Shown here in pieces: positions 21,285 to 31,731 of a stretch of DNA of 64,000 nucleotides. The stretch is from positions 1,178,001-1,242,000 of the forward strand of contig OY101129.1 in NCBI GenBank assembly GCA_956465555.1. Reading direction: 5' to 3'. Source of the stretch: Nitzschia sp. pyKryTriq1. Taxonomy: Eukaryota > Bacillariophyta > Bacillariophyceae > Bacillariales > Bacillariaceae. The translations under genes and the position numbers were made by a program. Within the stretch, counting starts at the first letter, position 1; every line of letters begins with the position of its first letter. The notes beneath the pieces are model-generated. The model had not been told where the DNA came from, ran no database searches, and saw only the letters and a list, made by a program, of their open reading frames with translations.

Positions 21285-22740
21285 GATATGCCGATCCAGC
21301 TGCCACCACAACAGAACAGAACTTTGCATGGAGAACAGAAACAAGAAGAATCATCGTCGTCGTTTTCATCGTTGCTTGCTGAGACCCCTTTCGCCGAACC
21401 CGAGCGAATGCGAATCATCATCAAGCGGAACGCCACCACCATCCAAAATCTGGCCATGCAGTGTCCTCTCGACGTCATCGGTCTGTCCGTCCCTTCCTCG
21501 ACGTCATACTGACACTGCGTGACGTCATAGCGTTCCTACTAGTCGTGACACCGCCGTCTATGACCAATGCATTTCAACTAGAGGCGATCCTTACTTCACA
21601 AACTTCACAAGACATCCAAGATCGCCATCACCATTACATTTATGATAAGTCGTTCGTGCCTCTGACACTTCACGACTACTTCACGATTACAAAAGATTCA
21701 TCTCTAAAAAACACCCCAGACAAATAGTCTCACTTCTTTTAATTTCATGAAAGAGCGCGTCCACAATTATAACGATCATTGACACGTGCACTACTCTCTG
21801 CGAGATTGTTCGCATTGAAGACAAGCAAAGCGAAACAATGGCGCACCTATTCGATGTGCAATGGCTATCTCGCTACCCTCGGCCCTTGCGATGCATTCAT
21901 GATCCCGGCACCGAGTTCGTCGGTACCGCCTTTCAAGCCATGCTCATCCACCAAACGCAACGCCCATGTTTTTCAGCGCATTAACATCCGGCGCGTCAAG
22001 CCTTACCTTCATTAATCTTTGGAGGCAGGATGCAGTGTCCTCTCGACGTCATCGGTCTGTCCGTCCCTTCCTCGACGTCATACTGACACTGCGTGACGTC
22101 ATAGCGTTCCTACTAGTCGTGACACCGCCGTCTATGACCAATGCATTTCAACTAGAGGCGATCCTTACTTCACAAACTTCACAAGACATCCAAGATCGCC
22201 ATCACCATTACATTTATGATAAGTCGTTCGTGCCTCTGACACTTCACGACTACTTCACGATTACAAAAGATTCATCTCTCAAAAACACCCCAGACAAATA
22301 GTCTCACTTCTTTTAATTTCATCTACTTTAAATCACGAATTGAATCCCGTAACTACGAGTCGTTGCAGGCCATACCAACACGCTCGATGCATGCGCAAGC
22401 ACTTGCAATACCAGTACAAGGTGTAAGTACTGTACCATGCATGTACGAAGTAAGGCGGTGCGTCCAAGCTGTTTCATTAATTAAACACAAAATCCGAATC
22501 ATCATCCTGCGGAACGCCACCACCATCCAAAATCTGGCCATGCCAACACGCTCGATGCATGCGCAAGCACTTGCACTACCAGTTCCAGGTATGAGTACTG
22601 TACCAGCTGTTTCATTAATTAAAAAGAAAATCCGAATCATCATCCAGCGGAACGCCACCACCATCCAAAATCTGGCCATGCCAACACGCTCGATGCATGC
22701 GCAAGCACTTGCAGGTATGAGTACTGTACCATGCATGTAC
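21285..22740 (+). repeat. Degenerate tandem repeat derived from a gene-like sequence, split by an LTR element
   Basis: A segment of roughly 140-170 bp is repeated about three times. Its core (starting near 21425, 22509 and 22647) would read RNATTIQNLAM on the plus strand, followed in the later copies by PTRSMHAQALA. The last two copies are 138 bp apart. The first copy is preceded by an open stretch from ATG 21285 (MTLDMPIQLPPQQNRTLHGE...) that looks like the remains of a gene. The LTR element at 21457-22367 sits inside the first copy. Between copies there are ATTAATTAA and GTACTGTACC patches. Confidence 0.65.
21457..22367 (+). mobile_element. Non-autonomous LTR retrotransposon remnant, probably Ty3/gypsy-like
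   Basis: A fossil element of 911 bp that begins TG and ends CA, flanked by a 5-bp target-site duplication GGCCA (21452-21456 and 22368-22372). Parts: 5' LTR 21457 to about 21747, interior about 21748-22030, 3' LTR 22031-22367. The aligned 291 bp of the two LTRs differ at a single base, so the insertion is young. The interior keeps a short integrase-core-like stretch (WLSRYPRPLRCIHDPGTEF); the rest of the coding region is absent, so the element is broken and depends on others. The tandem repeats around it provide the empty target site. Assignment to gypsy rather than Copia rests on a short motif and is tentative. Confidence 0.82.
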
Positions 22741-23167
22741 CAAGTACCGGGACCACTACCGTACTCGAACTGCATACAATACAAGTCTACTGTACCATGT
22801 GGCGTCGTACGCACGGGAAGCGAAATGAGCGAAGGAGGATGTCAGGGAGAAAATCAACGCACTCACGTACAGTATTGGGCTGACGTGCATGGGCATTGTA
22901 CTTATGGACCATCAGAAATCAAGGAATAACCACATCCCCATTTAATTTTGTCTCATCTGCGTCGTTCCATACCGGTACTGTACAAGGTACCGTATGAGTA
23001 CTTACTGTACTTGTACTCGCAAAATGCACGCAACATAAAAAGAGCAAGAACAACCAACAACATACGCATCAACACATTTTTGTATCGCCTTACCGGTAGA
23101 ACACCCACCATCCATTATATTCTATTATGAATACAACGAATCCGCCGTCTTTACGACTCACTCATCC
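22741..23167. other. Intergenic region with GTAC-rich sequence
   Basis: GTAC/GTACCGGTAC-like patches at 22735-22800 and 22968-23030. No supported gene. It runs up to the start codon of the truncated CRAL-TRIO/DUF6824 copy. Confidence 0.45.
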
Positions 23168-23951
23168 ATGAACCTTTTGCTGTCGCCTCCTGACAGCAGT
23201 ATGAATTCTAAAGATGTGCATCCGCCGCATGAGGAATGGAGTCATCACCCTCATCGTGGTGATGATTCTATGTTGGACAGATCGCGCGGTGGGTACCCAA
23301 CATTGATTTTACTTCAGACACGTATATAAATATAAAATCGGCGCGCCCAAATTTCTTGAGGCAGCTGGCAGGCGCATTCACTAGTGATTCACTCACGAAC
23401 AATGATCATTGCCCGCGACGATGCCATCATCGAAGAACAAAACAAACCTCCCTATGATCAGCACACCGTTGGAAAGCTCTTGAACTCCTCTTGCCAGTGG
23501 TACAAAAAGCGAGTAGAATAGACAGTCTCAGAAGGCGAAATCAGTAGAAAAGAATACCCTAAATAAAATCCGGATTTTATTGTCCGAAATGGGGTGCGTC
23601 ACTACCCTACTTAAACCCATACCCACCGCGCGATCTGTCCAACATAGATTCCGAGGCCCGCCGGGAATCCAAAAAAGAAGAAGTATTGCATTGGGAACCT
23701 CGCCATGCTGCTATGGATACTGGAGATGGTGATGGTGATGGCGATGAGGGCAACGATCGAAAGATGAAACCCGCCATCATACAAGCAATTGTTCGTGATG
23801 ACGACCCATCCCCAATAAATCAGACGAGCAGATCATCATCAGGCGGACAAACGGATGATGTGACGTCAGAAGAGCGAAGGAAACATCTACTAGTAGTAGA
23901 CTCCGAGCGTGCGAGAAGTATTATTGGAACGTTTGAATTGAAAAGTAGCGA
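23168..23951 (+). pseudogene. Truncated copy of the CRAL-TRIO/DUF6824 gene, interrupted by a MITE
   Basis: The segment matches the N-terminal part of the gene at 18531-20726, in inverted orientation. It keeps an ATG at 23168 (MNLLLSPPDSS versus MNFWWSPNST in the parent), then after the 380-bp MITE continues EARRESKKEEVLHWEP, MDTGDGDGDGDEGNDRKMKP and ERRKHLLVVDSER to FELKSS at about 23949, where similarity stops just before the parental poly-Asp tract. The CRAL-TRIO and DUF6824 parts are missing and the MITE brings an in-frame stop, so it cannot make the parental protein. Nucleotide identity to the parent is high downstream of the MITE and lower upstream, where the parent has a His/Asp/Glu expansion. 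Confidence 0.82.
23268..23647. mobile_element. 380-bp MITE with 28-bp perfect terminal inverted repeats
   Basis: The left end 23268-23295 and right end 23620-23647 are perfect inverted repeats of 28 bp starting CTATGTTGGACAG. A 3-bp direct repeat ATT flanks the element (23265-23267 and 23648-23650). The parental gene at about 20570 shows the same site without the element (GATGATGCCGAGG versus GATGATT...ATTCCGAGG), which proves the boundaries. A 3-bp duplication fits PIF/Harbinger or CACTA-type transposases; the ends are not CACTA-like, so a Harbinger-type is the better guess. The interior has a 39-codon frame (23402-23521, MIIARDDAIIEEQNKPPYDQ...) with no recognised transposase motif, so the element is non-autonomous. 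Confidence 0.88.
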
Positions 23952-24758
23952 GTATAGCACCACTCTACTATTTGTAGATTGCTAAATTTCTTTCCAGCTG
24001 ACAATGAGGTACCAGTACCTTTGGGACTGACATAGTCGCAACCCAAACCTGTATGACGCGTCGAAACGGAAGAGTGAGGTGGCGAAGGACGGACTTCCGA
24101 ATTCCACGTGGCGCGCGGGACCTCGTACTCCAACCGCGCGAGAGAAACGAAATAACGAAAGAACTGCGATGATGTCTCAGTTTCTCGAAATTGCACACAA
24201 CATCATCGCATCTTCTCACAACTGCGTGCCACTATCAAGTACTGCCTACATTGCCAGTACTTCTTTATTCGCCCCAGCGACGCGAGGCTCCGAATCCCTT
24301 TTGGAGTTTCTAGTTCTCGAACCCCTTACGCCTGCCCTTCGCTACGGTGTGTCAGTTGTAGTGTATCAGAAAGTTGTTAGTGTTGATTGGGCGTGACCGT
24401 GGCTCCGTGTTACCGGAGCGCGGTTGACCCAAGCGACCTGAGAGATCGCCCGGGTGGGTGGGTGGCCTTAAAATTGCTATTGGCTTACTCGTAGAGCAAG
24501 CTTTTCAACTAATGTAATATCTCGATCTCGATGGTCGAAAGATTTGTGTCACCACTTCCAATCTCTTCAACCCCCAGCACATTTTTCCGTTTGACGATGA
24601 TGTAGGCCGCCATCGTCCATTTTATTTCTTATCCTTCGCCTCTTACTCGTCGTCACTTTTGTTCTGTAGCTACGATACGAGCATTAGACGGTATCCACTT
24701 TCCAAGGACAAACGTTTTACTTTTCCCAAGAGGAGAGTCATCATAGTAGTATTATAGA
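23952..24758. other. Intergenic region, no gene seen
   Basis: Nothing recognisable between the truncated copy and the mitochondrial carrier. GC-rich GGGTGGGTGGGTGG is at 24450-24463. A 105-codon plus-strand frame (24079-24396) has no protein-like character. Confidence 0.45.
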
Positions 24759-25670
24759 ATGTCGGGGGGGTCTGTCGCCAAAGAAATGGTAGCGGCCGGA
24801 CCTGGATGTGCCGTCGCCAACGGTTTATTGAATGGCTTTGAAACAACCAAGGTCAAGCTCCAATTGCACAATCCGACCCGCCCCGTATACAGTACTCCTA
24901 CGACTGCTGGAGTCATGACGCAAATTATTCGAGAAGAAGGATTGGTCCGAGGCCTCTTGACGCCAGGATTGTCGGCGTCCTTGACACGGAGCATGGTGTA
25001 TGGAGCGTACCGAGTGGGATTGTATTCGACTACTAGAGATATGCTGAGCGGAAGCAGCAGTGGAAACAACGGGAATGAAGGTCCCAAACTACGTCATCGA
25101 ATCGCTTCGGGTATGATCACGGGCGGTCTAGGAGCCATGTTGACTTGTCCGCTGGACGTGGTGCGAACGAGAATGCAAGCGGAAGCTGGAAAAGTGGGAG
25201 ATTGTGGTCGATTTTATACGACTGGTCTACGAAAAGGAGAGGCCGTACGGTACTCGAATATTCTCATGACGATTCGAGCCATCCTCCACACGGAAGGATT
25301 ACAATCGGGTCTGTATCGGGGAGCCGGCGTCACCGTGTTGAGGGCATCCCTTTTGAATGGTGCTCAACTGGCCAGTTATGATACTCTCAAACAATTATCT
25401 CACCTGGAAGAGGGGCCCACCTTGCATACCCTTTGCGCCTTTTTGAGTGGAGTGATTGCGCAAACAGTCATTATGCCGATCGATACCATCAAGAGCAGTA
25501 TGATGGTCGGAAATTGTCCACAAACTGTCTGGAAGACACTGTTGGAACGGGGCCCCACATGGTTATACCGTGGTTATCTTCCCGCCTGTGCGGGTCAAGG
25601 TTTCATCATGGTGTTGCAAATGCCACTGATTGAAGAGTTTCGACGATTGTTGGGAGTTAAGGCGATATAG
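24759..25670 (+). CDS. Mitochondrial carrier family protein (SLC25)
   Basis: An intronless frame of 303 residues with the threefold carrier repeat. Signature 1 is GFETTKVKLQLH (about 27-38, with Gly in place of the usual Pro), signature 2 CPLDVVRTRMQAE (about 130-142), signature 3 MPIDTIKSSMM (about 238-248). Each is followed by the Gly-containing half-repeat (EEGLVRGLLTPG, TEGLQSGLYRGAG, ERGPTWLYRGYLPA). Six membrane helices are expected in the mitochondrial inner membrane, although some members work in peroxisomes or plastids. Overall build is nearest to the dicarboxylate/oxoglutarate/uncoupling-type branch, but the substrate cannot be assigned from the motifs alone. Loop insert GSSSGNNGNEG is species-specific low complexity. 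Confidence 0.9.
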   Translation: MSGGSVAKEMVAAGPGCAVANGLLNGFETTKVKLQLHNPTRPVYSTPTTAGVMTQIIREEGLVRGLLTPGLSASLTRSMVYGAYRVGLYSTTRDMLSGSSSGNNGNEGPKLRHRIASGMITGGLGAMLTCPLDVVRTRMQAEAGKVGDCGRFYTTGLRKGEAVRYSNILMTIRAILHTEGLQSGLYRGAGVTVLRASLLNGAQLASYDTLKQLSHLEEGPTLHTLCAFLSGVIAQTVIMPIDTIKSSMMVGNCPQTVWKTLLERGPTWLYRGYLPACAGQGFIMVLQMPLIEEFRRLLGVKAI

Positions 25671-26144
25671 CTGGTGTAGTGTACGATATGGTCAATGAGG
25701 ATGATGCACGAACACAAGAAGATGGTAGTAGAACAACACTGTTTTGCCACTACCTTGCGATCATAATATGGTACATGCCATGCTACTACCAAGTCGCGGA
25801 TGATTATTCCAATGAAAATTTTGATACAGAGAGGTTCGTCCAGAAGCTGAGCTTCACAATACGGCACATCTCTCTCCCGCATGATCAAAGAATGTCCGTC
25901 GCTTGTTCAGAATCTCTTTTGAACGCGTTCCACGGAATCGTCCGATTTGAATGGCTTGGAGGAGCGACGGAATCGTCCGATTTGAATGGCTTGGAGGTCG
26001 ATCAAGATCAAATCATATTCAGTGACGCGACTCACGATAATATCTCTACTTGTATAATGGATCCAAACTACACTATGAACGATTCACTCAACTTCTTCTT
26101 ACTTGCTGTAGTAGTATAATAGGACGAGTACTGTGTATATACAT
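25671..26144. other. Intergenic region with a short duplicated sequence
   Basis: Holds a short tandem repeat of about 35 bp around 25935-26000 (GGAATCGTCCGATTTGAATG occurs twice). A plus-strand frame of 146 codons (25679-26119) starts with a non-ATG codon and overlaps the likely 3' UTR of the carrier; it is not called. Confidence 0.5.
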
Positions 26145-26819
26145 CTACTTTTTCATTTTTTGTTCTACACGCCTCATGAACTCAGGATCCTTGCTCTGAA
26201 GCTCTTCCATGATTTGGACTAGCTTTTGCTGTCGAGCTTCTCCTTGCAGCTGTTCCAGTTGAGGCCGAATGTCACTTTGCCATCGTTGGGGGTAGGATTC
26301 CTTCATGGTACCCTCAAAGTCGACCAACACTTTTTCAATCGCAGAATCCATTTGATCGGTCAATAATTTGAATCCAACCAGTGCCACCAAAACTACCCCA
26401 GAGATGCCCAGCATGGCCAGTATCGGACCATCCAAGTAATTGATCTGGTCCGTAAACGGCGCAAATAGCGTCTCATCATCGGTGGGACTGATGATGCCAT
26501 TAGCAACATCCGCATCCGCGACAAGCCATACTGGAAGATTATCATCCTTCCAAAAAGTGGTGACTACCGACGATGATGACGATGATGGTCCAGAGTCCAA
26601 AAGAAGGGACGACTGTCGGTACATGGGGCAGTGACTCATCGAAACTCGCCGTTTTAGAAAGGATGGTGCTGCTGGCTGGACAAAGGCATTAGCACCAGCA
26701 GCACCGCCATGAGGCGAGGGGATCAATCCGGATAAAAGTACTATTATTACCAGAAGAACTAGCACAGCATTTTGGATACGAGCACTCCTGCCGCTCTTAA
26801 CGATGAAGAATCTATTCAT
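26145..26819 (-). CDS. Plastid-targeted membrane protein of unknown function
   Basis: The start at 26819 gives 224 residues. The N-terminus is basic, then has a hydrophobic core (AVLVLLVIIVLLSGLIP) and AGANAF|VQPAAP, an ASAF-type site with Phe at +1, followed by a Ser-rich transit-like stretch with basic residues. This is a bipartite diatom plastid signal. The mature protein has one membrane segment (GPILAMLGISGVVLVALVGFKLL, about 140-162) and a charged helical C-terminus (LEQLQGEARQQKLVQIMEEL). An upstream ATG at 26870 would add 17 residues and spoil the signal peptide. I do not recognise the family. The gene has no intron. Confidence 0.72.
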   Translation of the reverse strand: MNRFFIVKSGRSARIQNAVLVLLVIIVLLSGLIPSPHGGAAGANAFVQPAAPSFLKRRVSMSHCPMYRQSSLLLDSGPSSSSSSVVTTFWKDDNLPVWLVADADVANGIISPTDDETLFAPFTDQINYLDGPILAMLGISGVVLVALVGFKLLTDQMDSAIEKVLVDFEGTMKESYPQRWQSDIRPQLEQLQGEARQQKLVQIMEELQSKDPEFMRRVEQKMKK

Positions 26820-27300
26820 TGGCGATTGTGCTGATACTAGTAGTATGCGTCGGTATACTTGGTTGTGCACTTGTATGGGAGTATTTCAAGAGAAGAAGCA
26901 GCAGCAGCACGGTTTGCTTTTTGTTTCGTTGCGTTTGCCCATCGCCCATCAACGTGCCGCGATCGCTGCTGATGATGATAGCACATGCTTTCGACGCATC
27001 ATCGCGGGATGCAGATGGAAGGAAATGGATCTTCGACTCGCTCGAATGACTTACTTGTGACGTCAGATCGGACGCGTCATGCATGCATGCATGCGAGTGT
27101 CTTCGTACCGGTATGTATTCGTAGACTGCGCGAAAACGACCAAATTCCATTTTAGCTCTTTGCTGCTACGATTACTGTAGCTACTACTACTACTACTACT
27201 CTACTAGAGTAGAGAGTAAAAATACTACTCTACTACTACGGAGACTTGTGTTAGTATCCAATAATTGTCGTTGATTCGTAGCTTGTTTGATTGTTAGAGA
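26820..27300. other. Intergenic region with CTA triplet run
   Basis: Contains ATGC repeats at 27078-27092, a CTA run with strand switch at 27180-27240, and ACCGGTA at about 27107. No gene. Confidence 0.5.
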
Positions 27301-30300
27301 CTAAGCAAGTTCGACTACCGCAGGCGGCCGAGACTCTTCTAATACATCTACCACCGACGACGAGCCGATGGCGGGGACGGAAAGAGCAGTGAGTCTTTCA
27401 CTGCTAAGAACGTCGGGATATTTTTTCTCCAGAATGGCTACCTTAGCCATGGCTCCCCAGTCTCTCCAGTACTTTACGGCTTCTCGAAGACGGTAGCTGC
27501 CTTCTCCTATATCTTTCATTACAGATATGTGGAATTCCCCAAGACGTTCGCTGGCCAAAGCCGCATCCTGCTGGTGCCCGCTCCGAGCCGCCAAGCAAAT
27601 TGCTTCCTCATATCGTTTTATGGCAGCAAAACTCTTGCCCTTCTTGAGCGCCATGGCCTCAGCATCTAAGATGGCAACGTAGTGTCTGACATTTGGATTG
27701 CCCATATCGAGCCACTTCTTGATCTTCGATCGACTAATTTCAGCCAATTTGGAATATTTAGTTTTCCTCGTTTGTCTCGCAGCAGCAAAAGAAGCCAACC
27801 CTGTCAGAAAAGTATGAACGATGACGCTGGGACCAGCCATAAAGACTTTCGCCAAATAGTCGTGTCCCAGATCAATCACCATATCCGCTTGCCGCACGTA
27901 TTCCCCCAAGTAGGTGAACAGTAGCCCTTGAAAGTTCGTAATGCAGGCATGATAAAACGGTTCCTTGACAATTCGTTCCAGATCATCTTTTCCCACAACT
28001 TGGCCGTAGAGACAAGTTGGATTGTCCTCGTTGTCGCGCCCGAGCAAATTCAAAAAGCTTTGAAGAAGCAGCGTGGTAGCTTTGGCCACCTGCACTCGCT
28101 TTAGATCCTGCATCTGTTTCGAATAAACAACAGTGTCGGCTGCCAACCGTTCCAAAGAGCTGCCGATAAACAAATGGTACAGGATCCAACTATAAATACA
28201 CCACGTCGCACTGTCCGTATCACTAGTAGAGTAGGTAAACAACGATCGTTAGATCCCTCTGTAGCACGATCCATCTCCTCTTGATTCACGACTGTACTCA
28301 CCCTGTTTGTAGTCCGGCATCATATCCTTGGAGCAACGGCTTGAACAGCTCTCGCAGGGGCCGAGTCCACGCAAATAAATAGGAATACACGAGAAAGAGT
28401 GTTCGAGACGACGAAGAAATGATCCCCGCTTCATGCGCGAGCTCCAGAGCGTACCGTCCGTAGAGTGCACCCCTTTGTATATCATTCAAAACCCCTGTAA
28501 ACACCATCCCTGTTTTTGCAAAGGCGGGGGGAGAAAAGTCGCATTTTCCATACTTGAGTGTCCAGTTCAAACTTCGGAAGACAGTTAGAACCGTCCTATC
28601 GTCTTTCATCAGATACAGACATGACGCAAGCTTGTCGAGAAACTGCATCAACTCGACCCTCGTTTGATCGGTCATGGACCTGAGCTTCGATGGGTCCCGA
28701 GACCTCAAGAAGGAAGTCTTCGTGCGGATGACATTCCCAAGTACTCCCAGACGCACCAGCGTTTTATTCTTTGGAATTCGACACTGGAACTGTGCGAGGA
28801 TATCAAAAATCATATCCGCGGCACGCACGGAAGAGATGCCGGACAAGCTGTCGATGTATGTATTGTAAACATCAAACTTGTCTTCGATAGGCCTCTTTTC
28901 TTGGGATAGGACGGCCCGACAGTATCGCTCCATCGTTTCTATGTTTCCGAGAAATCCCTCAGCCTTGGCCCCAATGGAATACAATTTCAGGACGAGCTCA
29001 TAATGTGTTGTCCATCCATCAGCGGGTAACAGATTGATGCCCGCTTCGGCACATTTCGCGGCCGTATCAAACGCAGATACTTTGACCGCCTTCTCGCTGG
29101 CTTCCAAATTCATTCGAGCGAGTTTGATTCGAGATTCTTGGGAGTCCGGATCCAGCTCATCATCATTACTCGTAGCAGCTGCGGATGAGCCATTCAAAAG
29201 ATTGACAACCACAAATAGAGCGGAATCCAACTGTTCTGCGTCTAATTTCGATACCAAAATCTCTCCCACGCGACGAAAGAAATCTCCTCGTGCCGACTCC
29301 GAAATCAACCCCATGGCGGCTTCTTGCACTTTATCGTGCACCCAGCCGACTCGAGGAGGTAAGCCCGCGATTCTCACTAGGAGTCCTTCCGCGTAAAGCT
29401 CTTGAAGTGCCTCTTGAAACGCAGATGACGATTCCGCACCAGAAGGACAAGAATCCGGCTCTTGTTTTTGTCCGCCCACTGTATTCGTCCTTGGAGTAGT
29501 AGTAGGAGTAGTAGGCTTAGCATTCTTCGTATTATGGTTGTCGACCAGCACATGAGACGACAACTCTACCCAAACGACCTCCAACATGAGGACCTCAAAG
29601 GTCGACCCCAGGCAGGATGCCAATTTTAAGATATCGAGCAGATGGGTATCAAACGTGCTCATTTTGCTCGTCAGGAGATCCACCACATTCTCACTCGCAT
29701 CGGTAGACAAATCGATTTCATCCTCGTTCCACATCCATGAAAGCATCCCAAAGTTGAATTGTAACAACTCCTTATCGTAGAGCATGGATAGAAAGTGTAT
29801 CAAAAAGAATGGATTGCCATGCGTCTTGCGAAGACAAAGTTGGGCCAGCCCCAGCGTTCGGGGTGAGTCTGTAGCATCGCCGCCGTCATCATCCAAACCC
29901 AACAGATCCTGAATGATATTGTGCACGGCGTCGATATCCAAATTGCCAATCTCCAACCGATCCAAATAGAAAGTAGTAGTATTATCCACGCCGTTCTCTT
30001 TCGGATCAGAACCTTTTGCCTCAAAACGGTTTAGAAAGTGATGGAAAATATGAGTTTGATCCACCTCGTTGGATCGATAGAGACCGACGACCATGAGTTT
30101 TGGATTTAGACGGTCGCTCAGGATGACTTCTAAAAGATCTAATGAGCTGGCGTCAGCCCACTGCAGATCGTCCAGAACCATAACAACCAGACCAGGATCA
30201 AAATGTTTCGTCACAATGCGCACCAAACGAAGAAATGCAAAATGGATTCGGTTCTTGGAATCATTGGGAGATGCTGCCAAGAAAGGTTTTGCGGATAGAT

Positions 30301-30324
30301 GATGAGAATTGCTGATATTGTTGT

Positions 30325-30356
<32 letters not shown>

Positions 30357-31318
30357 TCTGACGTCAATGTGATTCCTTCAATGTCCACAAGGTCGGCAAG
30401 GGCAGGTACGACCTCAAAGAGAAGATGCAGCAGCTCTGTCCCCAACGTAGTTTCGATCTCGGTACGGATCGATTGAAATCGTTCTGGATCTTTTCCTTCC
30501 AGCTGTGCGATTGCCCCCACAATTTCCGAGAATGCCCCAGCAATCCCAGAATACGGCTCCTGATGATTATTATTATTGTTATTATTGCTGTTGTTCATGT
30601 TGGTCAGATCATACTTGCCTCGGGCAAATAACCCACCATATCTCAAGGTCGGTGCTCGGAGCGCCTCGGCCAGCCTCGTCTTTCCCACCCCACTGGTCCC
30701 CGATATTAAAACTAGGGCCCGCTCACTGCTGGCGCTGCTGCTGCTGTTGCTGCTGTTGCTGCTGACCATTACCGTCAGAGAATCCAAACGACTCTGGAGG
30801 ATGGAAAGTTCTTTTTCGCGCCCATAAAAACCAAGAGATTCGTAGTTGAGCTTGTTGATGGTCAAATCGGTCAAGTCGTTGCTCTTGCGTTTTTGGGGAG
30901 CCAACGCCGAGTAACGCCTGGAAGATGATGATGATGATAATGATGATACACGCCGCCCGGATGACGACAGTGATTCTCGTCGAATGTTAGTAGTAGTAGT
31001 CGTCGTAGTAGTAGTAGTATTCACCCCCGATGGAGTACTTATACGACGACTCCTATTCCTTGCTCGGGGCACGCTTTTTCCATCTTCATGTCCGTGCCAT
31101 GCAGCGGATCCGTCACTGTCTGGGGTCGTGCTCCTGCTCCTGCTCCTGGAACTGGTGGCCGATTTTCTTCTCGACGCCTTTTCCTCGTCCTCCTCCTCTT
31201 CGGCATGATCACCACCATCGCTACTGTCATCCTCTGATGCTGCTGGCTGATGATGATCGGAGGATCCATTCAAAGAACAAGAAGAGTACGATGACATGCT
31301 CACCGACGACGACTCCAT
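27301..31318 (-). CDS. Large AAA-type (AAA_16-like) ATPase with helical repeat C-terminus
   Basis: Two exons, 28302-31318 and 27301-28222, joined across a 79-bp GTGAGT-CTAG intron, give 1312 residues. Residues 1-150 are Ser/Arg-rich and disordered. From about 160, FYGREKELSILQSRL opens an AAA_16 module: Walker A GTSGVGKT at about 206-213, SGIAGAFSEIVGAI, and Walker B LVVMVLDDLQWADASSLDLL near 390-410, then the LYRSNEVDQTH sensor region. This is the signalling-ATPase type seen in bacterial MalT/kinase-linked ATPases and widely expanded in diatoms. The second half is helical with TPR-like spacing (for example FYHACITNFQGLLFTYLGEY, AIKRYEEAICLAARSGHQQD). No kinase, cyclase or DNA-binding domain is visible, so a scaffold or sensor role is only inferred. 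Poly-Asn inserts lie in the ATPase. Confidence 0.82.
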
Positions 31319-31726
31319 CTCAATATATAGGATGATAAATAATAATATCCAAGGATATTAATAGTCGTAGAGGAGGGATGTGTTGTTTGGAATGCTCGAG
31401 AAAAAACTCTCTACTACATACTATTACTTAATAGAGGCGGTTATCCCCATCTCATCATCTTTGCCGCAGCGATCGCCCGCGGCCGGCGGCGAGACCCGAA
31501 GTGAGCGACGACCGCGATGACCGCGGGGCAATGGAGTGTTCGCCATGTCGCTGAGGACATGCATTGGATTGGACACATGATGGTGACCCGCTACCGATAG
31601 GCGAATAGCTGCGACATCCTTCTCACGACCACGTGCCTACCGGGTATCAGAGTTGGGTCACAACATCTCATCGCCCAGCGATGTTGTGACCATCTCGCCG
31701 CGCTAATAATATGTAGCTGTTGATGC
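31319..31726. other. Intergenic region with a perfect hairpin
   Basis: An inverted repeat with 12-bp arms, GGTCACAACATC at 31656-31667 and GATGTTGTGACC at 31680-31691, with a 12-nt loop. Just before it, GGTATCAGAG at 31643-31652 resembles the initiator-Met tRNA primer site of Copia elements, perhaps a trace of an older element. No gene. Confidence 0.5.
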
Positions 31727-31731
31727 GTACA

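Noticed and set aside
24380-24465. GC-rich stretch considered as a tRNA
   Set aside because: No T-loop GTTCGA-type box or clover-leaf pairing could be found; no tRNA was recognised elsewhere either.
25679-26119. 146-codon plus-strand frame after the carrier gene
   Set aside because: Begins with a non-ATG codon in the carrier 3' flank, contains a short tandem repeat and has no recognisable domain.
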